Part shown: piece by piece, positions 38,701 to 43,140 of the stretch
How the letters are laid out: every line of letters starts with the position of its first letter
Position numbering within the stretch: the first letter of the stretch is position 1
Source: a virus
IMG/VR virus record: IMGVR_UViG_3300034684_000039
Coordinates: 1 to 43,140 of that record
Length of the DNA stretch: 43,140 nt
Direction: 5' to 3' (one strand)
Position numbers and translations under genes: made by a program
Notes under the pieces: generated by a model
Told to the model about the DNA's origin: nothing
Databases searched by the model: none
Seen by the model: only the letters and a program-made list of their open reading frames with translations

Positions 38701-39882
38701 ATTGGAAATATCATTACAACTTTCCCAAAAACACCTGCTAATCTTATTATGAGAGGGCTAGATTATAGTCCTATAGGATTGGTTATGACTACGTTTAAAC
38801 TATTGCACGATACATCAGACAATGTATATCTAAGACAAAAACTTGCTGTTGAAGGTTATGCAAGAGCAATAGCTGGTACTGGTCTAACAGGAATAGGAGT
38901 TTTGCTATACAATATGGGCATCATCACATCAGGCTCTCCTGAAGATGAAAGCAAATTGAGAAAGTTTAAACAGTCTATGGGATTAAGAAACTACTCAATA
39001 AACATAAGTGCTATACTAAGGCATTTACAAGGGCAAGAAAATGCAGGAGATTTAAGAAAAGGTGACAAACTATTCTCTTATGACTGGTTTTTACCTTTGT
39101 CATTCCCATTATCTATTGGTGCTGACATAGCAAGTGGAGAGTCTAGTGCAATATCCGTAGCAGATAATTTATTGAAATCTTTACAAGCAGGACTTAATTT
39201 ATACACAGACCAACCATTATTTACAGGGCTTGAAAGATTATTTGGTAGTGAAGATTTAGGAAGCGGTGTTACACAAACACTCAAAAGTGTACCATCTAGT
39301 TTTGTTCCAAGTATAGTATCTCAACTAGCACAATTTACAGATGGAATAAACACAGACCCATACACAGGCTACTCCATACCAGAACAAACAGTCAATCTTA
39401 TCAAAAATAGGCTGCCAGTGCTAAGAGGGACACTACCACAAAGAGTATCTCCATTAGGAGATGGATTGGAATACTATACAGATGACGACACATTCTACAC
39501 TAAATTCTTGAAAGCTTTCTTATCTCCGGGGATAGTAACAGAATACAATCCTAGTGATGAAGCACAGTTTATAATGGATTTAGTCGAGTCTACTGGAAAT
39601 GAAGAATTAATACCACCTAAACCACAAAAACAATACACTTTAGAACTTGATAATGGAGAAAAAGTGATAGTAAAACCTACTCCTGAAGAATGGGAAGAAT
39701 GGCAAAGAAGATTTGGCGAAAACATCAAGAAAGACATAAAATATATTATGAGAAACTATTCAGGTAGGCTTACGAAAGAAGAACTTTCAGACGAAATAAA
39801 CAGAGCTATAAGTGAAAACAAAAAAGAATTTAAGGAATATTTGTTGCAACAGCAAAATAAAAAAGGGTCTAGCAATCGCTAG
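29704..39882 (+). CDS. Giant polyvalent virion/ejection protein, 3392 aa
   Basis: A single uninterrupted frame of 10.2 kb. It starts with charged coiled coil (20-65), followed by a hydrophobic Gly/Ala-rich segment (253-305, ATAAAIIVGGIAVGAVTGG) that could enter a membrane, then an acidic Thr/Gln linker (690-752). A ParB/DdrB-like domain follows (about 770-870, with NGHHRLLLA at 829-837), and a zinc metallopeptidase motif HEVIH (H1245, E1246, H1249) with a later Glu near 1289. A large-polyvalent-protein segment comes next (about 1850-1915, IPVPSIAIAKAPPKSADMGN). A degenerate ADP-ribosyltransferase-like region is near 2310-2375, and the C-terminal polyvalent domain is near 2790-3100 (TTFPKTPANLIMRGLDYSPI). 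Such proteins are thought to be packaged and injected to act early in the host. Domain limits are by eye. Confidence 0.8.
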   Translation: MIDLNKYKITTGSLSPEVKSLIDRNKQFSERLKDKDEEYRKRQEEKRIQELKLKQEALQRYNGDKSSNGVFDKIDRIENTTNPVLTSKTNDRATQKYDSKRYAKSYAYQKQNFDYANALSNDVGTIYAFKRSMGKSDEEIKQELVPKANDYEVEQKLAEIENKLKQGNEGVLYNIQEGYLEKEVMDLLSKEAIKRMNGLPNKLDEVNKFIEEHPEMSLSEENDNALYKGMRFTGEFVSQTKNSMAYASKDLDSWATAAAIIVGGIAVGAVTGGTALPAYVGVTASALATLSPFAAMGFGMSYGAAKKMAEVEGGLAYNEYIQQGIHPDIAKDMAQTVGAINGVLEMVEMGTLITWLPGASVAKDLAMKKVNSEMTKKILKTAAAYGINLSSNMLQEAAQESTTMLGLTLSDYMQNAPNPNTLDGLKELKKTMTSDEYLRRVGDSAIGAAESMWLLPIGSGLIKTGTNQILEGKAKIKQSKGFYTAEDVETDAYVQEQKKLLLDDGGVIDTLSEAVIKESNATGLKYLTALEPMVEALLAREDLTNGEKQLLSKKYEQLKSAIETAKEKVVLDNPDIIFEPTSKSEIAGKVLNREVPFITLDKDIYIDYYKDAEEKGILDKVIDMTNKGKTYSEIADEVAKMLPRGKKNVVDASVYISAIEAVNREINAQKQYNLIENLDKMTQLINAKTIEEETIEPPTLEQNTQEEQTTTKEQPMQEEQTTTEELATETTLEEETQPTVEAQPEEEITAEEQKTLEKVTEPVETKDGKYSPSDIVKVPVEDIRIDQQRFQFRESGTTNKFSDTDWKDELSGVLLLWEDDKDGTLYVVNGHHRLLLAKENNVDYINARILKDVTDKEARAMGALINIAEDNATAVDVAKYINETGSTREELIKLGISPRSKILRDGEALSKLSKPLFRKVATGAMSIENAVIIGNELPNNEEAQAYIAKKINELEAKDKIITPSILESLIRIEQSSGFIEGEQINLLGEIDKKSYAYEKSTIVDYVKKQLKNKKKLLKNVSKETNAQILESLGNKVNIDENIKQMESTDLALYLLDKTAYYKSSISDMFNEYAKELAITDKPLAVKNKALNDFIAKIENGELLNEVFGNNEVVEELENQASLLEAQTELLGEKMVEVVEQPSVEVVINPKASQLLVEEMQPVLDAMSKNPIFNNLIVEFNGKEEKIVKLTKKELEKYGYDNAEAGEYRISGYLERPRRRRNGDNSNNNKSKLVLTNSANKGTLLHEVIHYVEQIIPEINPDLANLIDDWANDVYEQAKEQGIEVWDRKELLANALTLGEFGYASDDIAKANLVEVDPDIIADFKTIVSPEFIEAVKGKKKSKKNKQIKLKYKGYAERQLKESTKKEDIVEAKTDRLSEISNKLENSINGAAYYSADQIKSIMAIKTEEGMYDYIIFENGEDIADDTVTLDKLLDIIQKNELIYDKKEIHEELQQYDRTVVENIFNGIDVFDFGKVLDAAKSGNINASDYDLILSKYVDRNQANLLIDEIRKASKTGFNLPNDKVSMTQFLNRFFDDGTDDTIKIVLTENNKYAIAKLNFENQDTILDMKIFGEYDTLKKAIDAYLNTELKVDATKEEFYKAFKEDMIYLRSKDGEHSKYVISNRYKEDVVLNELDNYTLAYAYKYNNIHKNSKLSTLTEYTKEKTGGEPVYIDISKTIKYEDAIQKYPDDPLFTQHLLQDGYTAITTKDTIIPLAPMFVKPLHTTTLYTFSEVGQDKMIITKNGSLLLNGFNRTFLYKDKIYKYNVKVKDSYSLKDLNRVDTPIYIENVDKFDKDVAKAILEAEKTMHSTVYLDGKKYTNSKAQMPKYAGEIIDPDAVTISFTTTTDLMNKLIEFDGIPVPSIAIAKAPPKSADMGNNIVFLFKAETIDPAVNKGNTIYSTEMFTREFPVRTPNGVNDVIKEVKDYIISRTDHTVIARKMLNYYNFDETYDSVQFFTTVYSNDPIVKYVYAVDNGIYKYDKAILPADINSQSREAMAKALHKYVSEIDPRDVGQWLLDLVYKKDTRMYTNKATNFVDPTVQSYFADLKADNLARMFANAPKPDIMNGTIDLAMLKAFYAKKFESFAEALDHRDMLVARGGETNMLGYTQKAYELIDKIIKDNKENIENYISSEKQESTKDIHDQLKDPEKFIKENFLSLIGLYFQNKKTNKFDKFGYWYDDHAVPKQDPRRAFHIMGLKITEEHLNELETILNDVINETKTNQFDAVVDRVIPYSEIAAAIVPKNINPEVVKFLKSSGVKAIVPYGENSWNGLAEAVMKDNELLYQLKKNTSDKRRKDYDNKLVKDTTGEPLTYKGKTFDGEETEGNYYVISENPYIVKDEKAFNDLTYKDLSDGGYDAAILVDVDGNPIKVRPITQQQLILAEPMEAMDFNELPEYYHIKETRDYKERSWGKTVRDMNINDPWIVDILTDTQFWYDVKHNTDTFLLAGKILQEKGIDYVEAVLDSGIEVTPEIEAAGLILIEYYRQNGNKSEFLNAMERVAINATTAGQIIQVLSQFGKMSAEGKINYVKREVEKLTTPKDKRIVEEKTKEIKEKTVNILKETLDDKRLGDFLEENKEEMAKVADYVEQISMTPEEQIEAEKPTVTKKETDTIVDEAVKKVKQERATKGQSEGVQQTMNIPRDKDFLSKNKDKIVEIVRNHYTNPDNKSLKTKLKKIGLTDSEAAIVVRYTKEYIRSSSEQKLLSEINNTGVQDTWLSKLIFQNVLDGDFGQSLKALIAKKERVPYLSQDLIEHIYKMSDIIDNMPDGKDKDREIAKLIRDINEYLPVSNARKISTLHIMGMLLNIKSALRNILSNRGFRNVDTFAVQLFGTPIDKIISMKSKRRTVLFRPIASYNNQRKYYKTEMPNAVYEQRQGIDFSTIDDKFSSGLDIGDLSRTSIRRTFPRNSLLGKAETAMNVLMRAPDRASWAASYFDSLDMQMELKEKGYNKDITEEEMSEIANAIGLYRTFNDDTKLSIMFREMKRTLNVIGFGKREFGIGNIITTFPKTPANLIMRGLDYSPIGLVMTTFKLLHDTSDNVYLRQKLAVEGYARAIAGTGLTGIGVLLYNMGIITSGSPEDESKLRKFKQSMGLRNYSINISAILRHLQGQENAGDLRKGDKLFSYDWFLPLSFPLSIGADIASGESSAISVADNLLKSLQAGLNLYTDQPLFTGLERLFGSEDLGSGVTQTLKSVPSSFVPSIVSQLAQFTDGINTDPYTGYSIPEQTVNLIKNRLPVLRGTLPQRVSPLGDGLEYYTDDDTFYTKFLKAFLSPGIVTEYNPSDEAQFIMDLVESTGNEELIPPKPQKQYTLELDNGEKVIVKPTPEEWEEWQRRFGENIKKDIKYIMRNYSGRLTKEELSDEINRAISENKKEFKEYLLQQQNKKGSSNR

Positions 39883-39893
39883 GCTCTTTCTTT
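39864..39893 (+). terminator. Terminator at the end of the giant gene
   Basis: AGGGTCTAGC (39864-39873) pairs with GCTAGGCTCT (39878-39887) with two G-U pairs around a 4-base loop, followed by TTCTTT. The stem spans the stop codon. It separates structural and lysis genes. Confidence 0.65.
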
Positions 39894-39905
39894 AAGGAGG
39901 CTTTT

Positions 39906-40214
39906 ATGGAAGAACTTATAAGTGTAGCGAGTTTAGTTGGCATTCTATCAGGCATTGTATTTTCATATATAGGCTACCAACGTGGCATTAAAAAAGATGT
40001 AGATGCTAATGGAGTTAGAAAAGGCTCAATTTACACAGACATAGAATATATCAAAAGAAAGATTGATGATGTAGCAGAAGGGCAAAAAGACACCAATAAA
40101 GTCATAAGCAGTCTAATGGAAAGGATAATAAGAGTTGAAGAAATGTCAAAATCTGCACACAAAAGAATAGACGACATAGAGTCTGATTGTAGAGATTGTA
40201 AAAGGGAAAGGTGA
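39906..40214 (+). CDS. Membrane-anchored coiled-coil lysis-cassette protein, 102 aa
   Basis: An N-terminal transmembrane segment (ISVASLVGILSGIVFSYIGY) is followed by a basic stop and a long coiled coil (TDIEYIKRKIDDVAEGQKDT, NKVISSLMERIIRVEEMSKS), ending in CRDCKRER. The arrangement recalls XhlA/hemolysin-like proteins encoded next to holin and lysin genes, which help lysin release. A strong AAGGAGG site is 5 bases before the ATG. Confidence 0.65.
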   Translation: MEELISVASLVGILSGIVFSYIGYQRGIKKDVDANGVRKGSIYTDIEYIKRKIDDVAEGQKDTNKVISSLMERIIRVEEMSKSAHKRIDDIESDCRDCKRER

Positions 40215-40218
40215 TAAA

Positions 40219-40872
40219 ATGGAAATAATCAAAAAGTTAGTAAGTGAAACTATGTACGATATTAAATGTCCTTACCCAATGAAACCTGAGTTTATTGTAG
40301 TTCATAATACAGCTAATGATTCAACTGCAATGAATGAAATAAACTATATGATTACAAACGCACATAAAACATCATTTCATTATGCTATTGACGATAAAAA
40401 CATAATACAAGGTATACCTGACAATAGAAATGCTTTTCATGCAGGAGATGGAGTTAATGGAATTGGTAATAGAAAAGGCTTATCCATTGAAATATGCTAT
40501 TCTAAATCAGGTGGAGAAAAATTTGATAAAGCAGAGCAATTAGCAGCAAAGTTTATAGCATATAAGTTAAAAGAATATGGCTGGGATATTAGTAAAGTAA
40601 AGAAACATCAAGATTTTAGTGGCAAATACTGCCCCCATAGAACGCTAGATTTAGGTTGGAATAGGTTTTTAAATATGGTAAGTAAAGAATATGAGTTGTT
40701 ATTAAAAGGAGGAATTGAAGTGGAAGATAAGAATACACCATCAACTTGGGCTAAAGAAGCGTGGGAATGGGCGAAGAAAGAAAAGATAACAGATGGTACT
40801 AGACCTAAAGAAAACATCACCAGAGAAGAAGTTATTGTAATGATTTATAGAGCATTAAAGGTGAAAAAATGA
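40219..40872 (+). CDS. Endolysin: N-acetylmuramoyl-L-alanine amidase with C-terminal wall-binding motif
   Basis: A 217-aa Amidase_2 protein. The sequence IVVHNTANDSTAMNEINYMI has zinc ligand H29; FHYAIDDKNIIQGIPDNRNA, HAGDG and GNRKGLSIEICYS follow; the second ligand group is KKHQDFSGKYCPH (H130 and C138). It cleaves the amide bond between MurNAc and the stem peptide. The C-terminal about 45 residues (TPSTWAKEAWEWAKKEKITD, GTRPKENITREEVIVMIYRA) form an SLH-like repeat expected to hold it on the cell wall. AGGTGATAAAATG start. Confidence 0.93.
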   Translation: MEIIKKLVSETMYDIKCPYPMKPEFIVVHNTANDSTAMNEINYMITNAHKTSFHYAIDDKNIIQGIPDNRNAFHAGDGVNGIGNRKGLSIEICYSKSGGEKFDKAEQLAAKFIAYKLKEYGWDISKVKKHQDFSGKYCPHRTLDLGWNRFLNMVSKEYELLLKGGIEVEDKNTPSTWAKEAWEWAKKEKITDGTRPKENITREEVIVMIYRALKVKK

Positions 40873-41075
40873 GATACTCTAAAAAGATAGTATCGCTAAT
40901 AATAATGTTAAATTGTTTGTTCACGATGGCTATACTGTTATTGGTATGGTTTAAAGGCATAGAGCCGCAAGCTCTTATAACAGCGTGGTTCGGCTTTACT
41001 ACCATTGAATTATGGTCATTGGCAGGTATAACAAAAACCAAAGTAAAAGAAAGGAAAGATGAAAATGAAGATTGA
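40869..41075 (+). CDS. Putative holin with two membrane segments, 68 aa
   Basis: Two hydrophobic segments (IVSLIIMLNCLFTMAILLLV and LITAWFGFTTIELWSLAGI) and a charged tail (KTKVKERKDENED), the layout of a small class II holin. It overlaps the endolysin stop by 4 bases and the next membrane gene by 11, so the three form a lysis cassette. Which of the two small membrane proteins is the holin and which is the antiholin or partner cannot be decided. Confidence 0.65.
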   Translation: MRYSKKIVSLIIMLNCLFTMAILLLVWFKGIEPQALITAWFGFTTIELWSLAGITKTKVKERKDENED

Positions 41076-41274
41076 TTGGAAACTAAAATTGTCAAGCAGA
41101 AAGTTTTGGGTAGCTTTAACAGGCTTTGTAAGTGCTTTATTATATGCACTTAACTTTGCAGAAGCTACTGTGGAAAGTGTAGTAAGTGTTATAATGGCTT
41201 TTTCAACTCTTATAATATATATACTTGCAGAAGCCCATATAGATGCTAATAGAACAAAGAGTGGGGACAATTAG
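41065..41274 (+). CDS. Phage holin, phi LC3-like, 69 aa
   Basis: The opening MKIDWKLKLSSRKFWVALTG followed by FVSALLYALNFA, then VVSVIMAFSTLIIYILAEAH, matches the phi LC3-type holins (INWK-x-R-x-x-N-K-x-FW-x-A). It would form membrane lesions that release the amidase. The start at 41065 is preferred (GGAAAG about 9 bases upstream) to an ATG two codons earlier. It converges on the late-regulator gene, with stop codons overlapping. Confidence 0.8.
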   Translation: MKIDWKLKLSSRKFWVALTGFVSALLYALNFAEATVESVVSVIMAFSTLIIYILAEAHIDANRTKSGDN

Positions 41275-41280
41275 TCCCCA
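41262..41280. terminator. Bidirectional hairpin between convergent units
   Basis: TGGGGAC (41262-41268) and GTCCCCA (41274-41280) form a perfect 7-bp stem exactly at the convergent stop codons of the holin and the late regulator. T-runs are poor on both sides, so strength is uncertain, but position suits a shared terminator. Confidence 0.6.
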
Positions 41281-41696
41281 TTCAGCATCTCAAGCAAATC
41301 TATCAAAGCGTATTTTTTTAATCTTGTTATATGTCTTTCTGAATAATTAAGCTCATCACTTATTTCGCCTATTGTCTTTTTATTTAAGTAATGTTCTATT
41401 ATAATCGCTTTTTCTATATCAGGAAGGTAGTTTATAGATTGTATCAATAGCCTTACATCATCTTCCAACTGTTTTTTCTTTCGCATTAGCATTTCTCTTT
41501 CTTCTGCAATCATAACTGCTTTTTCTTCTGTTGGATTTGATATATTGCTGTTTGTCACTCTATCACTATCGTATGATATGGAATCTATGTCGTATTTTTC
41601 TTCAAGCCTTGCAAGTCTTTCTTGTATTGCGAATATTTTTCCTCTGTCGATATTTATTGATTTTAATTTCATTATCAACATTTCTTCATTAATCAT
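41271..41696 (-). CDS. Late-gene regulator, sigma-70 region 4-like (RinA/ArpU type)
   Basis: A 141-aa protein. The N-terminal half is coiled (LKSINIDRGKIFAIQERLAR; MIAEEREMLMRKKKQLEDDV). The C-terminal part (IQSINYLPDIEKAIIIEHYL, NKKTIGEISDELNYSERHIT, RLKKYALIDL) is a sigma region 4-like helix-turn-helix, the form of ArpU/RinA regulators that switch on late operons. It is the last gene of the leftward unit if the ends join, suiting delayed expression. Its target may be the late control region near 12.1-12.5 kb. The start at 41696 is set by GGAG 8 bases upstream. Confidence 0.75.
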   Translation of the reverse strand: MINEEMLIMKLKSINIDRGKIFAIQERLARLEEKYDIDSISYDSDRVTNSNISNPTEEKAVMIAEEREMLMRKKKQLEDDVRLLIQSINYLPDIEKAIIIEHYLNKKTIGEISDELNYSERHITRLKKYALIDLLEMLNGD

Positions 41697-41708
41697 AATC
41701 ATACTCCT

Positions 41709-42035
41709 TTAAATCTCAGCTTGATACTTCAATATCGACTGCAATCCATTCATTCTAGTTTGTATGGCTTCTATAGCTGTCCTTGCAGCCTTTAGCTTTT
41801 CTTCAGCTAAATCTCTTTGAAACTTTACATCAGCTACATTACCTCTTGCTATGTCTGGTATTAATGTTATACTCATTTTTTCATCTTTGAGTCTTATTAT
41901 TTCGTATGCTAATGCTTTTCTGTACTCCATTTCTTTTACAGCTAAATCTTCTGCTAATTTAAATATTTCCTTACTGCCATTTTCAAGCCTTGTAGATGAG
42001 TCGTATATTTCTTTTGCTATATCTCTTAATTCCAT
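41709..42035 (-). CDS. Coiled-coil hypothetical protein, 108 aa
   Basis: A helical protein beginning MELRDIAKEIYDSSTRLENG, with a segment DEKMSITLIPDIARGNVADV between two coiled-coil stretches (KLKAARTAIEAIQTRMNGLQ at the end). Not assigned. The ATG at 42035 directly follows the stop of the dUTPase remnant; a longer frame upstream reads through that remnant out of frame and is unlikely to be real. It sits next to the late regulator in the early operon. Confidence 0.6.
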   Translation of the reverse strand: MELRDIAKEIYDSSTRLENGSKEIFKLAEDLAVKEMEYRKALAYEIIRLKDEKMSITLIPDIARGNVADVKFQRDLAEEKLKAARTAIEAIQTRMNGLQSILKYQAEI

Positions 42036-42036
42036 A

Positions 42037-42150
42037 CTATCTACCTGTGCTTCCGTACCCGCCACGATTGTTTGTGCCTAAATCTCCCACTTCTGTTATG
42101 TTAAGTCTTGGCATATTTGAGTTGTGATACTTGATGTAAATATTATTCAT
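42037..42150 (-). pseudogene. Internally deleted dUTPase remnant, 37 codons
   Basis: A good start (GGTGGGAAAAG ATG) opens a frame whose first part, MNNIYIKYHNSNMPRLNITE-VGD, resembles the N-terminus of phage trimeric dUTPases. Its last part, NNRGGYGSTGR, matches their C-terminal motif V (RGxxGFGSTG). The whole catalytic core between them, about 100 residues with motifs II-IV, is missing. It cannot hydrolyse dUTP. It may persist as a coupling leader for the next gene, or as the result of a single in-frame deletion. Confidence 0.55.
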
Positions 42151-42472
42151 TCTTTTCCCACCTTTCGTATAGCTTAAACCAATCTTCAGCTCTCATTGTT
42201 ATTAACCATTCTTCATTGTTTTTTCTATGTGCCACAATAGGTATGTCGTTGTCGATGTTATCTCTTATAGACTGTTCCATAGCTTTTGATATATTCAAAC
42301 TTTCCACTCTTTTTACTTCTATGTGTATTCCATTTAGTCCTACTACATCTGCATCTCCATTCATGCCAGCGAATTGTTGCGAACGTCTGCAATCATATCC
42401 ATAAGACTTGCACAGTTTGGCGAATTCTAGTTCTCCCCTTTTTCCTTTGCTTTTAGAATTTATCTTCGCCAT
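42143..42472 (-). CDS. PDDEXK-type nuclease, possible Holliday junction resolvase
   Basis: A 109-aa protein with the archaeal-Hjc/phage resolvase-like pattern: KRGELEFAKLCKSYGYDCRR (Glu near 14-16), GMNGDADVVGLNGIHIEVKR with D40/D42 and E52-x-K54, the active-site residues of the fold. It probably resolves branched DNA before packaging or processes recombination intermediates together with ERF. It overlaps both neighbouring small frames. Confidence 0.8.
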   Translation of the reverse strand: MAKINSKSKGKRGELEFAKLCKSYGYDCRRSQQFAGMNGDADVVGLNGIHIEVKRVESLNISKAMEQSIRDNIDNDIPIVAHRKNNEEWLITMRAEDWFKLYERWEKNE

Positions 42473-42576
42473 AGCTTTTTATTAGTCCTTAACATAGAGT
42501 TGTATATATACATTTTAAGGAATAACCCACTGGATAGGTTTGTATATGCTTTCCATCTTCTGTACTTTTTAATCAT
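42460..42576 (-). CDS. Small basic peptide, 38 aa
   Basis: GGGAGG 8 bases before the ATG, then MIKKYRRWKAYTNLSSGLFL and KMYIYNSMLRTNKKLWRR. It fills the 96-base gap between the HNH and nuclease genes and overlaps both, as expected in this compact operon. Very basic, possibly nucleic-acid binding. Not recognised. Confidence 0.45.
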   Translation of the reverse strand: MIKKYRRWKAYTNLSSGLFLKMYIYNSMLRTNKKLWRR

Positions 42577-42874
42577 AAAGCTTTCCTCCCATCATCTCTC
42601 TTATTTCATCTTCGCCATACCCTAAAGATTTATATTTATCTTGAAGCATAATCTTTAATTGCCTGTTCAATTCACTGCCATTCTTGCCGTGTACTCCATT
42701 GTCGCCCCTGTGGTGATAGTAGCACAAAGGCACAACAGAGTACTCATTCTCATAATTCTTTCTTTTACCTACGCCTGAAACAATATGATGCAATTCCACT
42801 TGCTCGTTTGATTCGCATATGATGCAAAGCCCATTGGTTTTTGCCATTACTTTTTCATAAAGCTCTTTATCCAT
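42569..42874 (-). CDS. HNH endonuclease-domain protein, 101 aa
   Basis: A compact HNH finger: C17-x2-C20 (LCIICES), VELHHIV at 27-33 with the catalytic His pair, then VVPLCYYHHRG with C51 and H54/H55. A helical end follows (LNRQLKIMLQDKYKSLGYGE). HNH genes in phages act as packaging-associated nickases or as homing enzymes; here it is in the early operon beside a resolvase-like nuclease, away from terminase, so a recombination or DNA-processing role is favoured (inference). Confidence 0.8.
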   Translation of the reverse strand: MDKELYEKVMAKTNGLCIICESNEQVELHHIVSGVGKRKNYENEYSVVPLCYYHHRGDNGVHGKNGSELNRQLKIMLQDKYKSLGYGEDEIREMMGGKLYD

Positions 42875-42876
42875 TT

Positions 42877-43119
42877 TTATTTATCCTTATTTATCCTTAT
42901 TGCTTCTTTCAGATAGTATTCAGCCTTACCTAAATCAATATCTTTGCCTTTTTTGGTGTATCTTGATACATATCTTATTACATTGCCTATGCAAAAAGCT
43001 TCGTATCCTGCTATGCCTAGAAAGTCTAGAGTATCTTCTATATAGTCTATTACTTCTATTTTCTTGTCTGCGTAGTGAGCAGGGTGGTTTATTATATTGT
43101 ATTTTTCTTCTTCTTCCAT
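42877..43119 (-). CDS. DUF3310 protein (phage nucleotide-kinase-like)
   Basis: An 80-aa protein with the DUF3310 signature: INHPAHYADKKIEVIDYIED, FLGIAGYEAFCIGNVIRYVS, RYTKKGKDIDLGKAEYYLKE. Members are widespread in phages and often labelled nucleotide kinase, although the biochemical basis is thin. AGGAGG lies 9 bases before the chosen ATG. In a circular molecule the frame extends upstream across the window edge to another well-signalled ATG at position 27. Confidence 0.85.
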   Translation of the reverse strand: MEEEEKYNIINHPAHYADKKIEVIDYIEDTLDFLGIAGYEAFCIGNVIRYVSRYTKKGKDIDLGKAEYYLKEAIRINKDK

Positions 43120-43140
43120 GACATTATTCCTCCTTATTTT

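Noticed and set aside
29704-39882. Giant protein as an N4-type virion RNA polymerase
   Set aside because: Size and position fit, but I could not see the T7-like polymerase motifs; ParB-like, metallopeptidase and polyvalent segments explain the protein better.
41709-42065. Longer version of the coiled-coil gene beginning MAGTEAQVDS
   Set aside because: The extra residues come from reading the dUTPase remnant in another frame; the ATG at 42035 immediately after the remnant's stop is the better start.

Overview
This window reads as a podovirus-type bacteriophage of a low-GC Firmicute, most likely one infecting a member of the Clostridia. The DNA is strongly AT-rich, ribosome binding sites are AGGAGG/GGTGAT-like, and XkdX, BppU-like, ERF and DnaD/DnaC-type proteins are typical of Firmicute phages. 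There is a terminase-portal-scaffold-capsid block, a beta-propeller hub candidate and large candidate ejection proteins. No tail tube, sheath, tape measure or tail assembly chaperone is seen. No integrase, DNA polymerase or tRNA gene was found.

Layout. (1) About 1-11.8 kb is a leftward early block. In transcription order it holds small unrecognised acidic proteins (three of them paralogous), XRE and AbrB-type regulators, an ERF annealing protein, a DnaD-like initiator, a DnaC-like helicase loader, SSB, and a run of very small cysteine-rich proteins with signs of gene decay. (2) 11.8-12.5 kb is a divergent control region. It has a strong leftward promoter, a GT-rich tract with duplicated TATAAT boxes, phased 62-63-bp repeats, a rightward promoter and a leader terminator. 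(3) 12.5-41.3 kb is the rightward late block: terminase, portal, scaffold, capsid, a Kelch-repeat fibre, connector and hub, further fibres, an inserted IscB element, a 479-aa candidate virion protein, a 3392-aa polyvalent protein and a lysis cassette. (4) 41.3-43.1 kb is leftward again: a late-regulator-like protein, a dUTPase remnant, a PDDEXK nuclease, an HNH protein and a DUF3310 protein. If the two ends of the window are joined, blocks 4 and 1 form one uninterrupted leftward early unit that ends in the late regulator, so the window may be a complete circular or circularly permuted genome of about 43.1 kb.

Most notable is an intact RNA-guided nuclease element (HEARO/omega RNA plus IscB) between two late genes, with no transposase. 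Its predicted boundaries (26507-28090) are such that removing it rebuilds a GGTGATAAAG ribosome binding site of the phage. The presumed guide is then the 3' end of the upstream fibre gene, and the base run next to it in the empty site (GTGATA) fits the NWRRNA target-adjacent motif reported for one IscB. The element could therefore act as an RNA-guided homing element against related phages that lack it. Other notable points are the giant polyvalent protein, duplicated and decayed methyltransferase fragments, a dUTPase reduced to its two ends, homogenised protein repeats, and repeated regulatory elements in the early region.
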